This document shows, in pieces, positions 25,501 through 40,100 of a DNA stretch of 64,000 nucleotides. This DNA comes from Petrolisthes cinctipes (lineage: Eukaryota > Arthropoda > Malacostraca > Decapoda > Porcellanidae). Each line of letters opens with the position of its first letter. Position 1 is the first letter of the stretch. The notes under the pieces are model-generated. The model saw nothing but the letters and a program-made list of their open reading frames with translations. It had not been told where the DNA came from and did no database searches. Both the position numbers and the translations under genes were made by a program. The stretch spans positions 2,356,001 through 2,420,000 of the forward strand of contig JAWQEG010000128.1 of the NCBI GenBank assembly GCA_033782935.1, given 5' to 3'.

Positions 25501-27260
25501 ATGCTAAAAATCGATATTTTAGGTGTCCAAAGTCGATATGTGCATGCATCTTCTGTACTCGTTTATATCAAGAATTCAAGCTCAAAACACCCGAAAATTC
25601 GATATTTTTGGGTCCCAGAAGCGATCTGTACATGCCTACTCCGTGTTAGAGTATTTTCAAAATACAGGCCCAAAACATGCTGAAATTCGATATTTTAGGA
25701 GCCCAGAGTCAATATGTGCAGGCATCTTCTGTACCCGTTTATATCTCAAATTCAGGCTCAAAACACACAAAAATTAGATATTTTTGGGTCCCAGAAGCGA
25801 TCTGTACATGCCTACTCCGTGTTAGAGTATTTTCAAAATACAGGTCCAAAACATGCTGAAATTCGATATTTTAGGTGCCCTAAGTCAATATGTGCATGCA
25901 TCTTCTGTACCCGTTTATATCCCAAATTCAGGCTCTAAACACCCAAAATATCGATATTTTTTGGTCACAGATGCGATCTGTACATGCCTACTCCGTGTTA
26001 AAGTATTTTCAAAAAGAGTCCCAAAACATGCTGAAAATCGATATTTTAGGTGCCCAAAGTCAATATATGTATTCATCTTCTGTACCCGTTTATATCCCAA
26101 ATTTAGGCTCAAAACACCCGAAAATTCGATAATTTGGGGTCCCAGAAGGGATCTGTACATGCCTACTCAGTGCTAGAATATCTTCAAAATATAGGCCCAA
26201 AGCATGCTAAAAATCGATATTTTTGGTGCCCAAAGTCAATATATGTATGCATTTTCTGTACCAGTTTATATCCCAAATTCAGGCTCAAAACCCCCGAAAA
26301 TTCGATATGTTTGGGTCCCAGAAGCGATCTGTACATGCCTACTCCGTGTTAGAGTATTTTTAAAATACAGGCCAAAAACATGCTGAAATTCGATATTTTA
26401 GGTGCCCAAAGTAAATATATGCATGCATCTTCTGTACCCGTTTATATCTCAAATTCAGGCTCAAAACACCCGAAAATTCGATATTTTTGGATCCCAGAAG
26501 CGACCTGTACATGCCTACTCCGTGTTAGAGTATTTTCAAAATACAGGCCTAAAACATGCTGAAATTCGATATTTTAGGTGCCAAAAGTCCTTATATGCAT
26601 GCATCTTCTGTACCCGTTTATATCTCAAATTCAGGCTCAAAACACACGAAAATTCGATATTTTTGGGTCCCAGAAGCGATCTGTACATGCCTACTCCGGG
26701 CTAGAATATTTTCAAAATATAGGCCCAAAACATGCTAAAAATCGATATTTTAGGTGCCTAAAGTCAATATGTGTATGCATCTATTGTACCCGTTTATATC
26801 CCAAATTGATGCTCAAAACACCCGAAACTTCGATATTTTTGGGTACCAGAAGCGATCTGTACATGCCTACTCCGTGTTAGAGTATTTTCAAAATACAGGC
26901 CCAAAACATGCTGAAATTCGATATTTTAGGTGCCCAAAGTCAATATGTGCATGCATCTTCTGTACCCGTTTATATCTCAAATTCAGGCTCAAAACACCCG
27001 AAAATTCGATATTTTTGGGTCCCAGAAGCGATCTGTACATGCCTACTCCGTGTTAGAGTATTTTCAAAATAACAAGCCTAAAACGTGCTGAAATTCGATA
27101 TTTTAGGTGCTACAAATCAATATGTGTATGCATTTTCTTTACCCATTTATATCCCAAACTCAGGCTCAAAACATCCAAAAATTCGATAATTTGGGGTCCC
27201 AGAAGCGATCTGTACATGCCTATTCAGTTCTATAATGTTTTCAAAATATAGGCTCAAAAC
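25501..27260 (+). repeat. 10-monomer higher-order unit, copy 1 (1,760 bp)
   Basis: This starts at an EcoRI-class monomer and repeats from 27,261 at exactly 1,760 bp for about the first 1.0-1.1 kb. The order is CTCGTTTATATCAAGAATTC, GTGCAGGCATCTTCTG, GTCACAGATGCGATC, TTCAAAAAGAGTCCC, GATAATTTGGGGTCCC, CCAGAAGGGATCTG, ACCCCCGAAAATTCG. The common part ends near 28,440, after which the two copies carry different monomers. Confidence 0.85.
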
Positions 27261-29194
27261 ATGCTAAAAATCGATATTTTAGGTGTCCAAAGTCGATATG
27301 TGCATGCATCTTCTGTACTCGTTTATATCAAGAATTCAAGCTCAAAACACCCGAAAATTCGATATTTTTGGGTCCCAGAAGCGATCTGTACATGCCTACT
27401 CCGTGTTAGAGTATTTTCAAAATACAGGCCCAAAACATGCTGAAATTCGATATTTTAGGAGCCCAGAGTCAATATGTGCAGGCATCTTCTGTACCCGTTT
27501 ATATCTCAAATTCAGGCTCAAAACACACAAAAATTAGATATTTTTGGGTCCCAGAAGCGATCTGTACATGCCTACTCCGTGTTAGAGTATTTTCAAAATA
27601 CAGGTCCAAAACATGCTGAAATTCGATATTTTAGGTGCCCTAAGTCAATATGTGCATGCATCTTCTGTACCCGTTTATATCCCAAATTCAGGCTCTAAAC
27701 ACCCAAAATATCGATATTTTTTGGTCACAGATGCGATCTGTACATGCCTACTCCGTGTTAAAGTATTTTCAAAAAGAGTCCCAAAACATGCTGAAAATCG
27801 ATATTTTAGGTGCCCAAAGTCAATATATGTATTCATCTTCTGTACCCGTTTATATCCCAAATTTAGGCTCAAAACACCCGAAAATTCGATAATTTGGGGT
27901 CCCAGAAGGGATCTGTACATGCCTACTCAGTGCTAGAATATCTTCAAAATATAGGCCCAAAGCATGCTAAAAATCGATATTTTTGGTGCCCAAAGTCAAT
28001 ATATGTATGCATTTTCTGTACCAGTTTATATCCCAAATTCAGGCTCAAAACCCCCGAAAATTCGATATGTTTGGGTCCCAGAAGCGATCTGTACATGCCT
28101 ACTCCGTGTTAGAGTATTTTTAAAATACAGGCCAAAAACATGCTGAAATTCTATATTTTAGGTGCCCAAAGTAAATATATGCATGCATCTTCTGTACCCG
28201 TTTATATCTCAAATTCAGGCTCAAAACACCCGAAAATTCGATATTTTTGGATCCCAGAAGCGACCTGTACATGCCTACTCCGTGTTAGAGTATTTTCAAA
28301 ATACAGGCCTAAAACATGCTGAAATTCGATATTTTAGGTGCCAAAAGTCCTTATATGCATGCATCTTCTGTACCCGTTTATATCTCAAATTCAGGCTCAA
28401 AACACACGAAAATTCGATATTTTTGGGTCCCAGAAGCGATCTGTACATGCCTACTCCGTGCTAGAATATTTTCAAAATATAGTCCCAAAACATGCTAAAA
28501 ATCGATATTTTAGATGCCCAACGTCAATATGTGTATGGATCTTCTGTACCCGTTTTTATCCCAAATTCAGGCTCAAAAATCCCGAAACTTCGATATTTGT
28601 GGGTCCCAGAAGCGATCTGTACATGCCTACTCCTTGCTAGAATGTTTTCAAGATACAGACCCTAAACATGCTCAAAATCAATATTTTATGTGCAAAAAGT
28701 CGATATGTGCATGCATCTTCTGTACCCTTTTATATCTTAAAATCAGGTTCAAAACACTCGAAAATTTGATATTTTTGGGTCCCAGATGCGATCTGTACAT
28801 GCCTACTCAGTGCTAGAATATCTTCAAAATATAGGCCCAAAGCATGCTAAAAATCGTTATTTTTGGTGCCCAAAGTCGATATGTGTATGCATCTTCTGTA
28901 CCCGTTTATATCTCAAATTCAGGCTCTAAACACCCAAAATATCGATATTTTTTGGTCACAGATGCGATCTGTACATGCCTACTCCGTGTTAAAGTATTTT
29001 CAAAAAGAGTCCCAAAACATGCTAAAAAACGATATTTTAGTTGCCCAAAGTCAATATATGTATTCATCTTCTGTAACCGTTTATATCCCAAATTTAAGCT
29101 CAAAACACCCGAAAATTCGATAATTTGGGGTCCCAGAAGCGATCTGTACATGCCTATTCAGTTCTATAATGTTTTCAAAATATAGGCTCAAAAC
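27261..29194 (+). repeat. 11-monomer higher-order unit, copy 2 (1,934 bp)
   Basis: This shares its first seven monomers with 25,501 onward (offset 1,760 bp) and with 29,195 onward (offset 1,934 bp). Its last part instead matches 30,977 to about 31,480 (offset 2,463 bp), including CCCAACGTCAATATG and ATGGATCTTCTG. Unit length thus changes by whole monomers between copies. Confidence 0.85.
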
Positions 29195-31657
29195 ATGCTA
29201 AAAATCGATATTTTAGGTGTCCAAAGTCGATATGTGCATGCATCTTCTGTACTCGTTTATATCAAGAATTCAAGCTCAAAACACCCGAAAATTCGATATT
29301 TTTGGGTCCCAGAAGCGATCTGTACATGCCTACTCCGTGTTAGAGTATTTTCAAAATACAGGCCCAAAACATGCTGAAATTCGATATTTTAGGAGCCCAG
29401 AGTCAATATGTGCAGGCATCTTCTGTACCCGTTTATATCTCAAATTCAGGCTCAAAACACACAAAAATTAGATATTTTTGGGTCCCAGAAGCGATCTGTA
29501 CATGCCTACTCCGTGTTAGAGTATTTTCAAAATACAGGTCCAAAACATGCTGAAATTCGATATTTTAGGTGCCCTAAGTCAATATGTGCATGCATCTTCT
29601 GTACCCGTTTATATCCCAAATTCAGGCTCTAAACACCCAAAATATCGATATTTTTTGGTCACAGATGCGATCTGTACATGCCTACTCCGTGTTAAAGTAT
29701 TTTCAAAAAGAGTCCCAAAACATGCTGAAAATCGATATTTTAGGTGCCCAAAGTCAATATATGTATTCATCTTCTGTACCCGTTTATATCCCAAATTTAG
29801 GCTCAAAACACCCGAAAATTCGATAATTTGGGGTCCCAGAAGGGATCTGTACATGCCTACTCAGTGCTAGAATATCTTCAAAATATAGGCCCAAAGCATG
29901 CTAAAAATCGATATTTTTGGTGCCCAAAGTCAATATATGTATGCATTTTCTGTACCAGTTTATATCCCAAATTCAGGCTCAAAACCCCCGAAAATTCGAT
30001 ATGTTTGGGTCCCAGAAGCGATCTGTACATGCCTACTCCGTGTTAGAGTATTTTTAAAATACAGGCCAAAAACATGCTGAAATTCGATATTTTAGGTGCC
30101 CAAAGTAAATATATGCATGCATCTTCTGTACCCGTTTATATCTCAAATTCAGGCTCAAAACACCCGAAAATTCGATATTTTTGGATCCCAGAAGCGACCT
30201 GTACATGCCTACTCCGTGTTAGAGTATTTTCAAAATACAGGCCTAAAACATGCTGAAATTCGATATTTTAGGTGCCAAAAGTCCTTATATGCATGCATCT
30301 TCTGTACCCGTTTATATCTCAAATTCAGGCTCAAAACACACGAAAATTCGATATTTTTGGGTCCCAGAAGCGATCTGTACATGCCTACTCCGGGCTAGAA
30401 TATTTTCAAAATATAGGCCCAAAACATGCTAAAAATCGATATTTTAGGTGCCTAAAGTCAATATGTGTATGCATCTATTGTACCCGTTTATATCCCAAAT
30501 TGATGCTCAAAACACCCGAAACTTCGATATTTTTGGGTACCAGAAGCGATCTGTACATGCCTACTCCGTGTTAGAGTATTTTCAAAATACAGGCCCAAAA
30601 CATGCTGAAATTCGATATTTTAGGTGCCCAAAGTCAATATGTGCATGCATCTTCTGTACCCGTTTATATCTCAAATTCAGGCTCAAAACACCCGAAAATT
30701 CGATATTTTTGGGTCCCAGAAGCGATCTGTACATGCCTACTCCGTGTTAGAGTATTTTCAAAATAACAAGCCTAAAACGTGCTGAAATTCGATATTTTAG
30801 GTGCCACAAATCAATATGTGTATGCATTTTCTTTACCCATTTATATCCCAAACTCAGGCTCAAAACATCCAAAAATCCGATATTTTTGGGTCCCAGAAGC
30901 GATCTGTACATGCCTACTCCGTGCTAGAATATTTTCAAAATATAGTCCCAAAACATGCTAAAAATCGATATTTTAGATGCCCAACGTCAATATGTGTATG
31001 GATCTTCTGTACCCGTTTTTATCCCAAATTCAGGCTCAAAAATCCCGAAACTTCGATATTTTTTGGTCCCAGAAGCGATCTGTACATGCCTACTCCTTGC
31101 TAGAATGTTTTCAAGATACAGACCCTAAACATGCTCAAAATCAATATTTTATGTGCAAAAAGTCGATATGTGCATGCATCTTCTGTACCCTTTTATATCT
31201 TAAAATCAGGTTCAAAACACTCGAAAATTTGATATTTTTGGGTCCCAGATGCGATCTGTACATGCCTACTCAGTGCTAGAATATCTTCAAAATATAGGCC
31301 CAAAGCATGCTAAAAATCGTTATTTTTGGTGCCCAAAGTCGATATGTGTATGCATCTTCTGTACCCGTTTATATCTCAAATTCAGGCTCTAAACACCCAA
31401 AATATCGATATTTTTTGGTCACAGATGCGATCTGTACATGCCTACTCCGTGTTAAAGTATTTTCAAAAAGTGTCCCAAAACATGCTGAAAATCGATATTT
31501 TAGGTGCCCAAAGTCAATATATGTATTCATCTTCTGTACCCGTTTATATCCCAAATTTAGGCTCAAAACACCCGAAAATTCGATAATTTGGGGTCCCAGA
31601 AGTGATCTGTACATGTCTACTCAGTTCTATAATGTTTTCAAAATATAGGCTCAAAAC
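29195..31657 (+). repeat. 14-monomer higher-order unit, copy 3 (2,463 bp)
   Basis: This starts with the same EcoRI-class monomer. Bases 30,250-30,750 match 26,556-27,056 (offset 3,694 bp, 21 monomers), and 30,977 onward matches 28,514 onward (offset 2,463 bp). It therefore combines the distinct right parts of both earlier units, as unequal exchange between copies 1 and 2 would produce. Confidence 0.8.
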
Positions 31658-33062
31658 ATGCTAAAAATCGATATTTTAGGTGTCCAAAGTCGATATGTGC
31701 ATGCATCTTCTGTACTCGTTTATATCTCGAATTCAAGCTCAAAACACCCGAAAATTCGATATTTTTGGGTCCCAGAAGCGATCTGTACATGCCTACTCCG
31801 TGTTAGAGTATTTTCAAAATACAGGCCCAAAACATGCTGAAATTCGATATTTTAGGAGCCCAAAGTCAATATGTGCATGCATCTTCTGTACCCGTTATAT
31901 CTCAAATTCAGGCTCAAAACACACGAAAATTAGATATTTTTGGGTCCCAGGAGCGATCTGTACATGCCTACTCCGTGTTAGAGTATTTTCAAAATACAGG
32001 CCCAAAACATGCTGAAATTCGATATTTTAGGAGCCCAAAGTCAATATGTGCATGCATCTTCTGTACCCGTTATATCTCAAATTCAGGCTCAAAACACACG
32101 AAAATTAGATATTTTTGGGTCCCAGAAGCGATCTGTACATGCCTACTCAGTGCTAGAATATATTCAAAATATAGGCCCAAAGCATGCTAAAAATCGATAT
32201 TTTTGGTGCCCAAAGTCAATATATGGATGCATTTTCTTTACCCGTTTATATTCCAAACTCAGGCTCAAAACACCCGAAAATTCAATATTTTTGGGTCCCA
32301 GAAGCGATCTGTACACGCCTAATCCGGGCTAGAATATTTTCAAAATATAGGCCCAAAACATGCTAAAAATCGATATTTTAGGTGCCTAAAGTCAATATGT
32401 GTATGCATCTACTGTACCCGTTTATATCCCAAATTGAGGCACAAAACACCCGAAACTTCGATATTTTTGGGTACCAGAAGCGATCTGTACATGCCTACTC
32501 CTTGGTAGAATATTTCCAAGATACAGACTCTAAACATGCTCAAAATCAATATTTTAGGTGCAAAAAGTCGATATGTGCATGCATCTTCTGTACCCTTTTA
32601 TATCTCAAAATCAGGTTCAAAACACTCGAAAATTTGATATTTTTGGGTCCCAGAAGCAATCTGTATATGCCTACTCAGTGCTAGAATATCTTCAAAATAA
32701 AGGCCCAAAGCATGCTAAAAATCGATATTTTTGGTGTCCAAAGTCGATATGTGTATGCATCTTCTGTACCCGTTTATATCTCAAATTCAGGCTCTAAACA
32801 CCCAAAATATCGATATTTTTTGGTCACAGATGCGATCTGTACATGCCTACTCCGTGTTAAAGTATTTTCAAAAAGAGTCCCAAAACATGTTGAAAATCGA
32901 TATTTTAGGTGCCCAAGGTCAATATATGTATGCATCTTCTGTACCCGTTTATATCCCAAATTTAGGCTCAAAACACCCGAAAATTCGATAATTTGGGGTC
33001 CCAGAAGCGATCTGTACATGCCTACTCAGTTCTATAATGTTTTCAAAATATAGGCTCAAAAC
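31658..33062 (+). repeat. 8-monomer unit with a single-monomer duplication
   Basis: This begins with the EcoRI class. Monomers at 31,834-32,008 and 32,009-32,183 share a private deletion (CCCGTTATATCTC in place of CCCGTTTATATCTC, near 31,893 and 32,069) and are 175 bp apart. One is a direct copy of the other, the smallest duplication seen in the window. The TTCAAAAAGAGTCCC class recurs near 32,867. Confidence 0.8.
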
Positions 33063-36000
33063 ATGCTAAAAATCGATATTTTAGGTGTCCAAAGTCGATA
33101 TGTGCATGCATCTTCTGTACTCGTTTATATCTCGAATTCAAGCTCAAAACACCCGAAAATTCGATATTTTTGGGTCCCAGAAGCGATCTGTACATGCCTA
33201 CTCCGTATTAGAGAATTTTCAAGATACAGGCCTAAACATGCTAAAATTCGATATTTTAGGTGCCCAAAGTCAATATGTGTATGCATTTTCTTTACCTGTT
33301 TATATCCCAAACTCAGGCTCAAAACACCCGAAAATTCTATATTTTTGGGTCCCAGGAGCGATCTGTACATGCCTACTCAGTGCTAGAATATTTTTAAAAT
33401 AAAGGCGCAAAACATGCTAAAAATCGATAAATTAGGTGCCTAAAGTCAATATGTGTATGTATCTTCTGTACCCGTTTATATCCCAAATTCAGTCTCAAAA
33501 CACCCGATACTTCGATATTTTTGGGTCCCAGAAGCGATCTGTACATGCCTACTCCTTGCTAGAATGTTTTCAAGATGCAGACCCTAAACATGCTCAAAAT
33601 CGATATTTTAGGTGCAAAAAGTCGATATGTGCATGCATCTTCTGTACCCGTTTATATCTCAAATTCAGGTTCAAAACACTCGAAAATTCGATATGTTTGG
33701 GTCCCAGAAGCGATCGGTACATACCTACTTAATGCTAGAATATCTTCAAATATAGGCCCAAAGCATGCTAAAAATCGATATTTTTGGTGCCCAAAGTCGA
33801 TATGTGCATGCATCTTCTGTACCCGTTTATATCTCAAATTCAGGCTCTAAACACCAAAAATTCGATATTTTTTGGTCTCAGAGGCGATCTGTACATACCT
33901 ACTCCGTGTTAGAGTATTTTCAATATACAGTCCCAAAGCATGCTAAAAATCGATATTTTAGGTGCCCAAAGTCAATATATGTATGCATCTTCTGTACCCG
34001 TTTATATCCCAAATTCAGGCTCAAAACACCCAAACATTCGATATTTTTGGGTCCCAGAAGCAATCTGTACATGCCTACTCAGTTCTATAATGTTTTCAAA
34101 ATATAGGCTCAAAACATGCTAAAAATCGATATTTTAGGTGTCCAAAGTCTATATATGCATGCATCTTCTGTACTCGTTTATATCTCGAATTCAAGCTCAA
34201 AACACCCGAAAATTCGATATTTTTGGGTCCTAGAAGCGATCTGTACATGCCTACTCCGTGTTAGAGTATTTTCAAAATACAGGCCCAAAACATGCTGAAA
34301 TTCGATATTTTAGGAGCCCAAAGTCAATATGTGCATGCATCTTCTGTACCCGTTTATATCTCAAATTCAGGCTCAAAACACACGAAAATCCGATAGTTTT
34401 GGGTCCCAGAAGCGATCTGTACATGCCTACTCCGTGTTAGAGTATTTTCAAAATACAGGCCCAAAACATGCTGAAATTCGATATATTAGGTGCACAAAGT
34501 CAATATGTGCATACATCTTCTGTACCCGTTTATATCCCAAATTCAGGCTCAAAACACCCGAAAATTCGATATTTTTGGGTCCCTGAAGCGATTTGTACAT
34601 GCCTACTCAGTGCTAGAATATTTTCAAAATATAGGCCCAAAACATGGTAAAATTCGATATTTTAGGTGCCAAAAGTCAATATGTGTATGTATCTTCTGTA
34701 CCCGTTTATATACCAAATTCAGGCTCAAAACACCCGAAAATTCTATAATTTAGGGTCCCAGAAGCAATCTATACATGCCTACTCCTTGCTAGAATGTTTT
34801 CAAGATACAGACCCAAAACATTCTGAAAATCGATATTTTTGGTGCAAAAAGTCGATATAAGCATGCCTCTTCTGTACCCGTTTATATCTTAAATTCAGGC
34901 TCAAAACACCCGAAAATCCGATATTTTTGGGTCCCATAAGTGATCTGTACATGCCTACTTCCTGTTAGAGTATTTTCAAAATACAGACCTAAAACATCCT
35001 GAAATTCGATATTTTAGGTGCCCAAAGTCAATATGTGTAAGCATCTTCTTTACCCGTTTATATCCCAGACTCAGGCTCAAAACACCCGAAAATCCGATAT
35101 TTTTGGGTCCCATAAGTGATCTGTACATGCCTACTTCCTGTTAGAGTATTTTAAAAATACAGGCCCAAAACATGCTGAAATTCGATATTTTAGGTGCCCA
35201 AAGTCAATGTGTGCATGCATCTTCTGTGCCCGTTTATATTTCAAATTCAGGCTCAAAACACCCAAAAATTCGATTTTGTTTGGGTCCCAGAAGCTATCTG
35301 TACATGCCTACTCCGTGTTAGAGAATTTTCAAGATACAGGCCTAAAACATGCTAAAATTCGATATTTTAGGTGCCCAAAGTCAATATGTGTATGCATTTT
35401 CTTTACCCGTTTATATCCCAAACTCAGGCTCAAAACACCCGAAAATTCTATATTTTTGGGTCCCAGGAGCGATCTGTACATGCCTACTCAGTGCTAGAAT
35501 ATTTTTAAAATAAAGGCGTAAAACATGCTAAAAATCGATAAATTAGGTGCCTAAAGTCAATATGTGTATGCATCTTCTGTACCCGTTTATATCCCAAATT
35601 CAGGCTCAAAACACCCGATACTTCGATATTTTTGGGTCCCAGCAGCGATCTGTACATGCCTACTCCTTGCTAGAATGTTTTCAAGATGCAGACCCTAAAC
35701 ATGCTCAAAATCGATATTTTAGGTGCAAAAAGTCGATATGTGCATGCAGCTTCTGTACCCGTTTATATCTCAAATTCAGGTTCAAAACACTCGAAAATTC
35801 GATATGTTTGGGTCCCAGAAGCGATCTGACATACCTACTTAATGCTAGAATATCTTCAAATATAGGCCCAAAGCATGCTAAAAATCGATATTTTTGGTGC
35901 CCAAAGTCGATATGTGCATGCATCTTCTGTACCCGTTTATATCTCAAATTCAGGCTCTAAACACCAAAAATTCGATATTTTTTGGTCTCAGAGGCGATCT

Positions 36001-37103
36001 GTACATACCTACTCCGTGTTAGAGTATTTTCAATATACAGTCCGAAAACATGCTGAAATTCGATATTTTAGGTGCCCAAAGTCAATATATGTATGCATCT
36101 TCTGTACCCGTTTATATCCCAAATTCAGGCTCAAAACACCCAAAAATTCGATATTTTTGGGTCCCAGAAGCGATCTGTACATGCCTACTCAGTGCTAGAA
36201 TATTTTCAAAATATAGGCCCAAAACAATCTGAAAATTGATATTTTTGGTGCAAAAAGTCGATATAAGCTTGCATCTTCTGTACCCGTTTATATCTTAAAT
36301 TCAGGCTTAAAACACTCGAAAATCCGATATTTTTGGGTCCCAGAAGCGATCTGTACATGCCTACTCCGTGTTAGAGTATTTTCAAAATACAGGCCCAAAA
36401 CATGCTGAAATTCGATGTTTTAGGTGCCCAAAGTCAATATGTGCATGCATCTTCTGTACCCGTTTATATCTCAAATTCAGGCTCAAAACACACGAAAATT
36501 CGATATTTTTGGGTCCCAGAATCGATCTGTACATGCCTACTCCGTTTTAGAGTTTTTTCAATATACAGGCCTAAAACATGCTAAAATTCGATATTTTAGG
36601 TGCCCAAAGTCAATATGTGTACGCATCTTCTTTACCCGTTTATATCCCAAACTCAGTCTCAAAACACCCGAAAATCCGATATTTTTGGGTCCCAGAAGCG
36701 ATCTGTATATGCCTACTCAGTGCTAGAATATCTTCAAAATATAGGCCCAAAGCATGCTAAAAATCGATATTTTTGGTGCCCAAAGTCGATATGTGTATGC
36801 ATCTTCTGTACCCGTTTATATCTCAAATTCAGGCTCTAAACACCCAAAATATCGATTTTTTTGGTCACAGATGCGATCTGTACATGCCTACTCCGTGTTA
36901 AAGTATTTTCAAAAAGAGTCCCAAAACATGCTGAAAATCGATATTTTAGGTGTCCAAAGTCAATATATGTATGCATCTTCTGTACCCATTTATATCCCAA
37001 ATTTAGGCTCAAAACACCCGAAAATTCGATAATTTGGGGTCCCAGAAGCGATCTGTACATGCCTACTCAGTTCTATAATGTTTTCAAAATATAGGCTCAA
37101 AAC
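33063..37103 (+). repeat. Territory III unit, copy 1 (~4.04 kb, 23 monomers)
   Basis: This starts at the EcoRI-class monomer. It introduces GATGCAGACCCTAAACATGC (near 33,575), GATCGGTACATACCTACTT (near 33,712), CAAATATAGGCCC (near 33,747), and monomers with TCCCATAAGTGATC (near 34,930). Bases 34,258 onward recur at 38,827 onward at offset 4,569 bp, and 36,368-37,126 recurs at 40,939-41,697 at 4,571 bp (26 monomers). A 1-base deletion, GATCTGACATACC, near 35,823 recurs near 40,570 and supports descent from one block. Confidence 0.8.
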
Positions 37104-40100
37104 ATGCTAAAAATCGATATTTTAGGTGTCCAAAGTCGATATGTGCATGCATCTTCTGTACTCGTTTATATCTCGAATTCAAGCTCAAAACACCCGAAAA
37201 TTCGATATTTTTGGGTCCCAGAAGCGATCTGTACATGCCTACTCCGTGTTAGAGAATTTTCAAGATACAGGCCTAAAACATGCTAAAATTCGATATTTTA
37301 GGTGCCTAAAGTCAATATGTGTATGTATCTTCTGTACCCGTTTATATCCCAAATTCAGGCTCAAAACACCCGATACTTCGATATTTTTGGGTCCCAGAAG
37401 CGATCTGTACATGCCTACTCCTTGCTAGAATGTTTTCAAGATGCAGACCCTAAACATGCTCAAAATCGATATTTTAGGTGCAAAAAGTCGATATGTGCAT
37501 GCATCTTCTGTACCCGTTTATATCTCAAATTCAGGTTCAAAACACTCGAAAATTCGATATGTTTGGGTCCCAGAAGCGATCGGTACATACCTACTTAATG
37601 CTAGAATATCTTCAAATATAGGCCCAAAGCATGCTAAAAATCGATATTTTTGGTGCCCAAAGTCGATATGTGCATGCATCTTCTGTACCCGTTTATATCT
37701 CAAATTCAGGCTCTAAACACCAAAAATTCGATATTTTTTGGTCTCAGAGGCGATCTGTACATACCTACTCCGTGTTAGAGTATTTTCAATATACAGTCCC
37801 AAAACATGCTGAAATTCGATATTTTAGGTGCCCAAAGTCAATATATGTATGCATCTTCTGTACCCGTTTATATCCCAAATTCAGGCTCAAAACACCCAAA
37901 CATTCGATATTTTTGGGTCCCAGAAGCAATCTGTACATGCCTACTCAGTTCTATAATGTTTTCAAAATATAGGCTCAAAACATGCTAAAAATCGATATTT
38001 TAGGTGTCCAAAGTCGATATGTGCATGCATCTTCTGTACTCGTTTATATCTCGAATTCAAGCTCAAAACACCCGAAAATTCGATATTTTTGGGTCCCAGA
38101 ATCGATCTGTACATGCCTACTCCGTGTTAGAGAATTTTCAAGATACAGGCCTAAAACATGCTAAAATTCGATATTTTAGGTGCCCAAAGTCAATATGTGT
38201 ATGCATTTTCTTTACCCGTTTATATCCCAAACTCAGGCTCAAAACACCCGAAAATTCTATATTTTTGGGTCCCAGGAGCGATCTGTACATGCCTACTCAG
38301 TGCTAGAATATTTTTAAAATAAAGGCGCAAAACATGCTAAAAATCGATAAATTAGGTGCCTAAAGTCAATATGTGTATGTATCTTCTGTACCCGTTTATA
38401 TCCCAAATTCAGGCTCAAAACACCCGATACTTCGATATTTTTGGGTCCCAGAAGCGATCTGTACATGCCTACTCCTTGCTAGAATGTTTTCAAGATGCAG
38501 ACCCTAAACATGCTCAAAATCGATATTTTAGGTGCAAAAAGTCGATATGTGCATGCATCTTCTGTACCCGTTTATATCTCAAATTCAGGTTCAAAACACT
38601 CGAAAATTCGATATGTTTGGGTCCCAGAAGCGATCGGTACATACCTACTTAATGCTAGAATATCTTCAAATATAGGCCCAAAGCATGCTAAAAATCGATA
38701 TTTTAGGTGTCCAAAGTCTATATATGCATGCATCTTCTGTACTCGTTTATATCTCGAATTCAAGCTCAAAGCACAAAAAAATTCGATATTTTTGGGTCCT
38801 AGAAGCGATCTGTACATGCCTACTCCGTGTTAGAGTATTTTCAAAATACAGGCCCAAAACATGCTGAAATTCGATATTTTAGGAGCCCAAAGTCAATATG
38901 TGCATGCATCTTCTGTACCCGTTTATATCTCAAATTCAGGCTCAAAACACACGAAAATCCGATAGTTTTGGGTCCCAGAAGCGATCTGTACATGCCTACT
39001 CCGTGTTAGAGTATTTTCAAAATACAGGCCCAAAACATGCTGAAATTCGATATATTAGGTGCACAAAGTCAATATGTGCATGCATCTTCTGTACCCGTTT
39101 ATATCCCAAATTCAGGCTCAAAACACCCGAAAATTCGATATTTTTGGGTCCCTGAAGCGATTTGTACATGCCTACTCAGTGCTAGAATATTTTCAAAATA
39201 TAGGCCCAAAACATGGTAAAATTCGATATTTTAGGTGCCAAAAGTCAATATGTGTATGTATCTTCTGTACCCGTTTATATACCAAATTCAGGCTCAAAAC
39301 ACCCGAAAATTCTATAATTTAGGGTCCCAGAAGCAATCTATACATGCCTACTCCTTGCTAGAATGTTTTCAAGATACAGACCCAAAACATTCTGAAAATC
39401 GATATTTTTGGTGCAAAAAGTCGATATAAGCATGCCTCTTCTGTACCCGTTTATATCTTAAATTCAGGCTCAAAACACCCGAAAATCCGATATTTTTGGG
39501 TCCCATAAGTGATCTGTACATGCCTACTTCCTGTTAGAGTATTTTCAAAATACAGACCTAAAACATCCTGAAATTCGATATTTTAGGTGCCCAAAGTCAA
39601 TATGTGTAAGCATCTTCTTTACCCGTTTATATCCCAGACTCAGGCTCAAAACACCCGAAAATCCGATATTTTTGGGTCCCAGAAGCGATCTGTACATGCC
39701 TACTCAGTTCTAGAATGTTTTCAAAATATTGGCTCAAAACATGCTAAAAATCGATATTTTAAGTGTCCAAAGTCGATATGTGCATGCATCTTATGTACCC
39801 GTTTATATCTCGAATTCAGGCTCAAAACATACAAAAAAATCGATATTTTTGGGTCTCAGAAGAGATCGGTACCTGCCTACTCCGTGTTAGAGTATTTTAA
39901 AAATACAGGCCAAAAACATGCTGAAATTCGATATTTTAGGTGCCCATAGTCAATATGTGCATGCATCTTCTGTACCCGTTTATATTTCAAATTCAGGCTC
40001 AAAACACCCAAAAATTCGATTTTGTTTGGGTCCCAGAAGCTATCTGTACATGCCTACTCCGTGTTAGAGAATTTTCAAGATACAGGCCTAAAACATGCTA

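Noticed and set aside
25501..33062. A fixed n-monomer higher-order repeat like human alpha satellite
   Set aside because: Unit lengths here are 10, 11, 14 and 8 monomers with shuffled content. The array is nested and irregular, so a single canonical higher-order repeat is not supported.
33590..33596. CCCTAAA telomere-type heptamer in monomers reading GACCCTAAACATG
   Set aside because: It is a single unit caused by one base change from CCCAAAA at the same monomer position, never in tandem. No link to a telomere.
34748..34754. TTTAGGG word near 34,748 and 39,317
   Set aside because: It is an isolated variant of TTTTGGGTCCC in one monomer class and its duplicate; not a telomeric tract.
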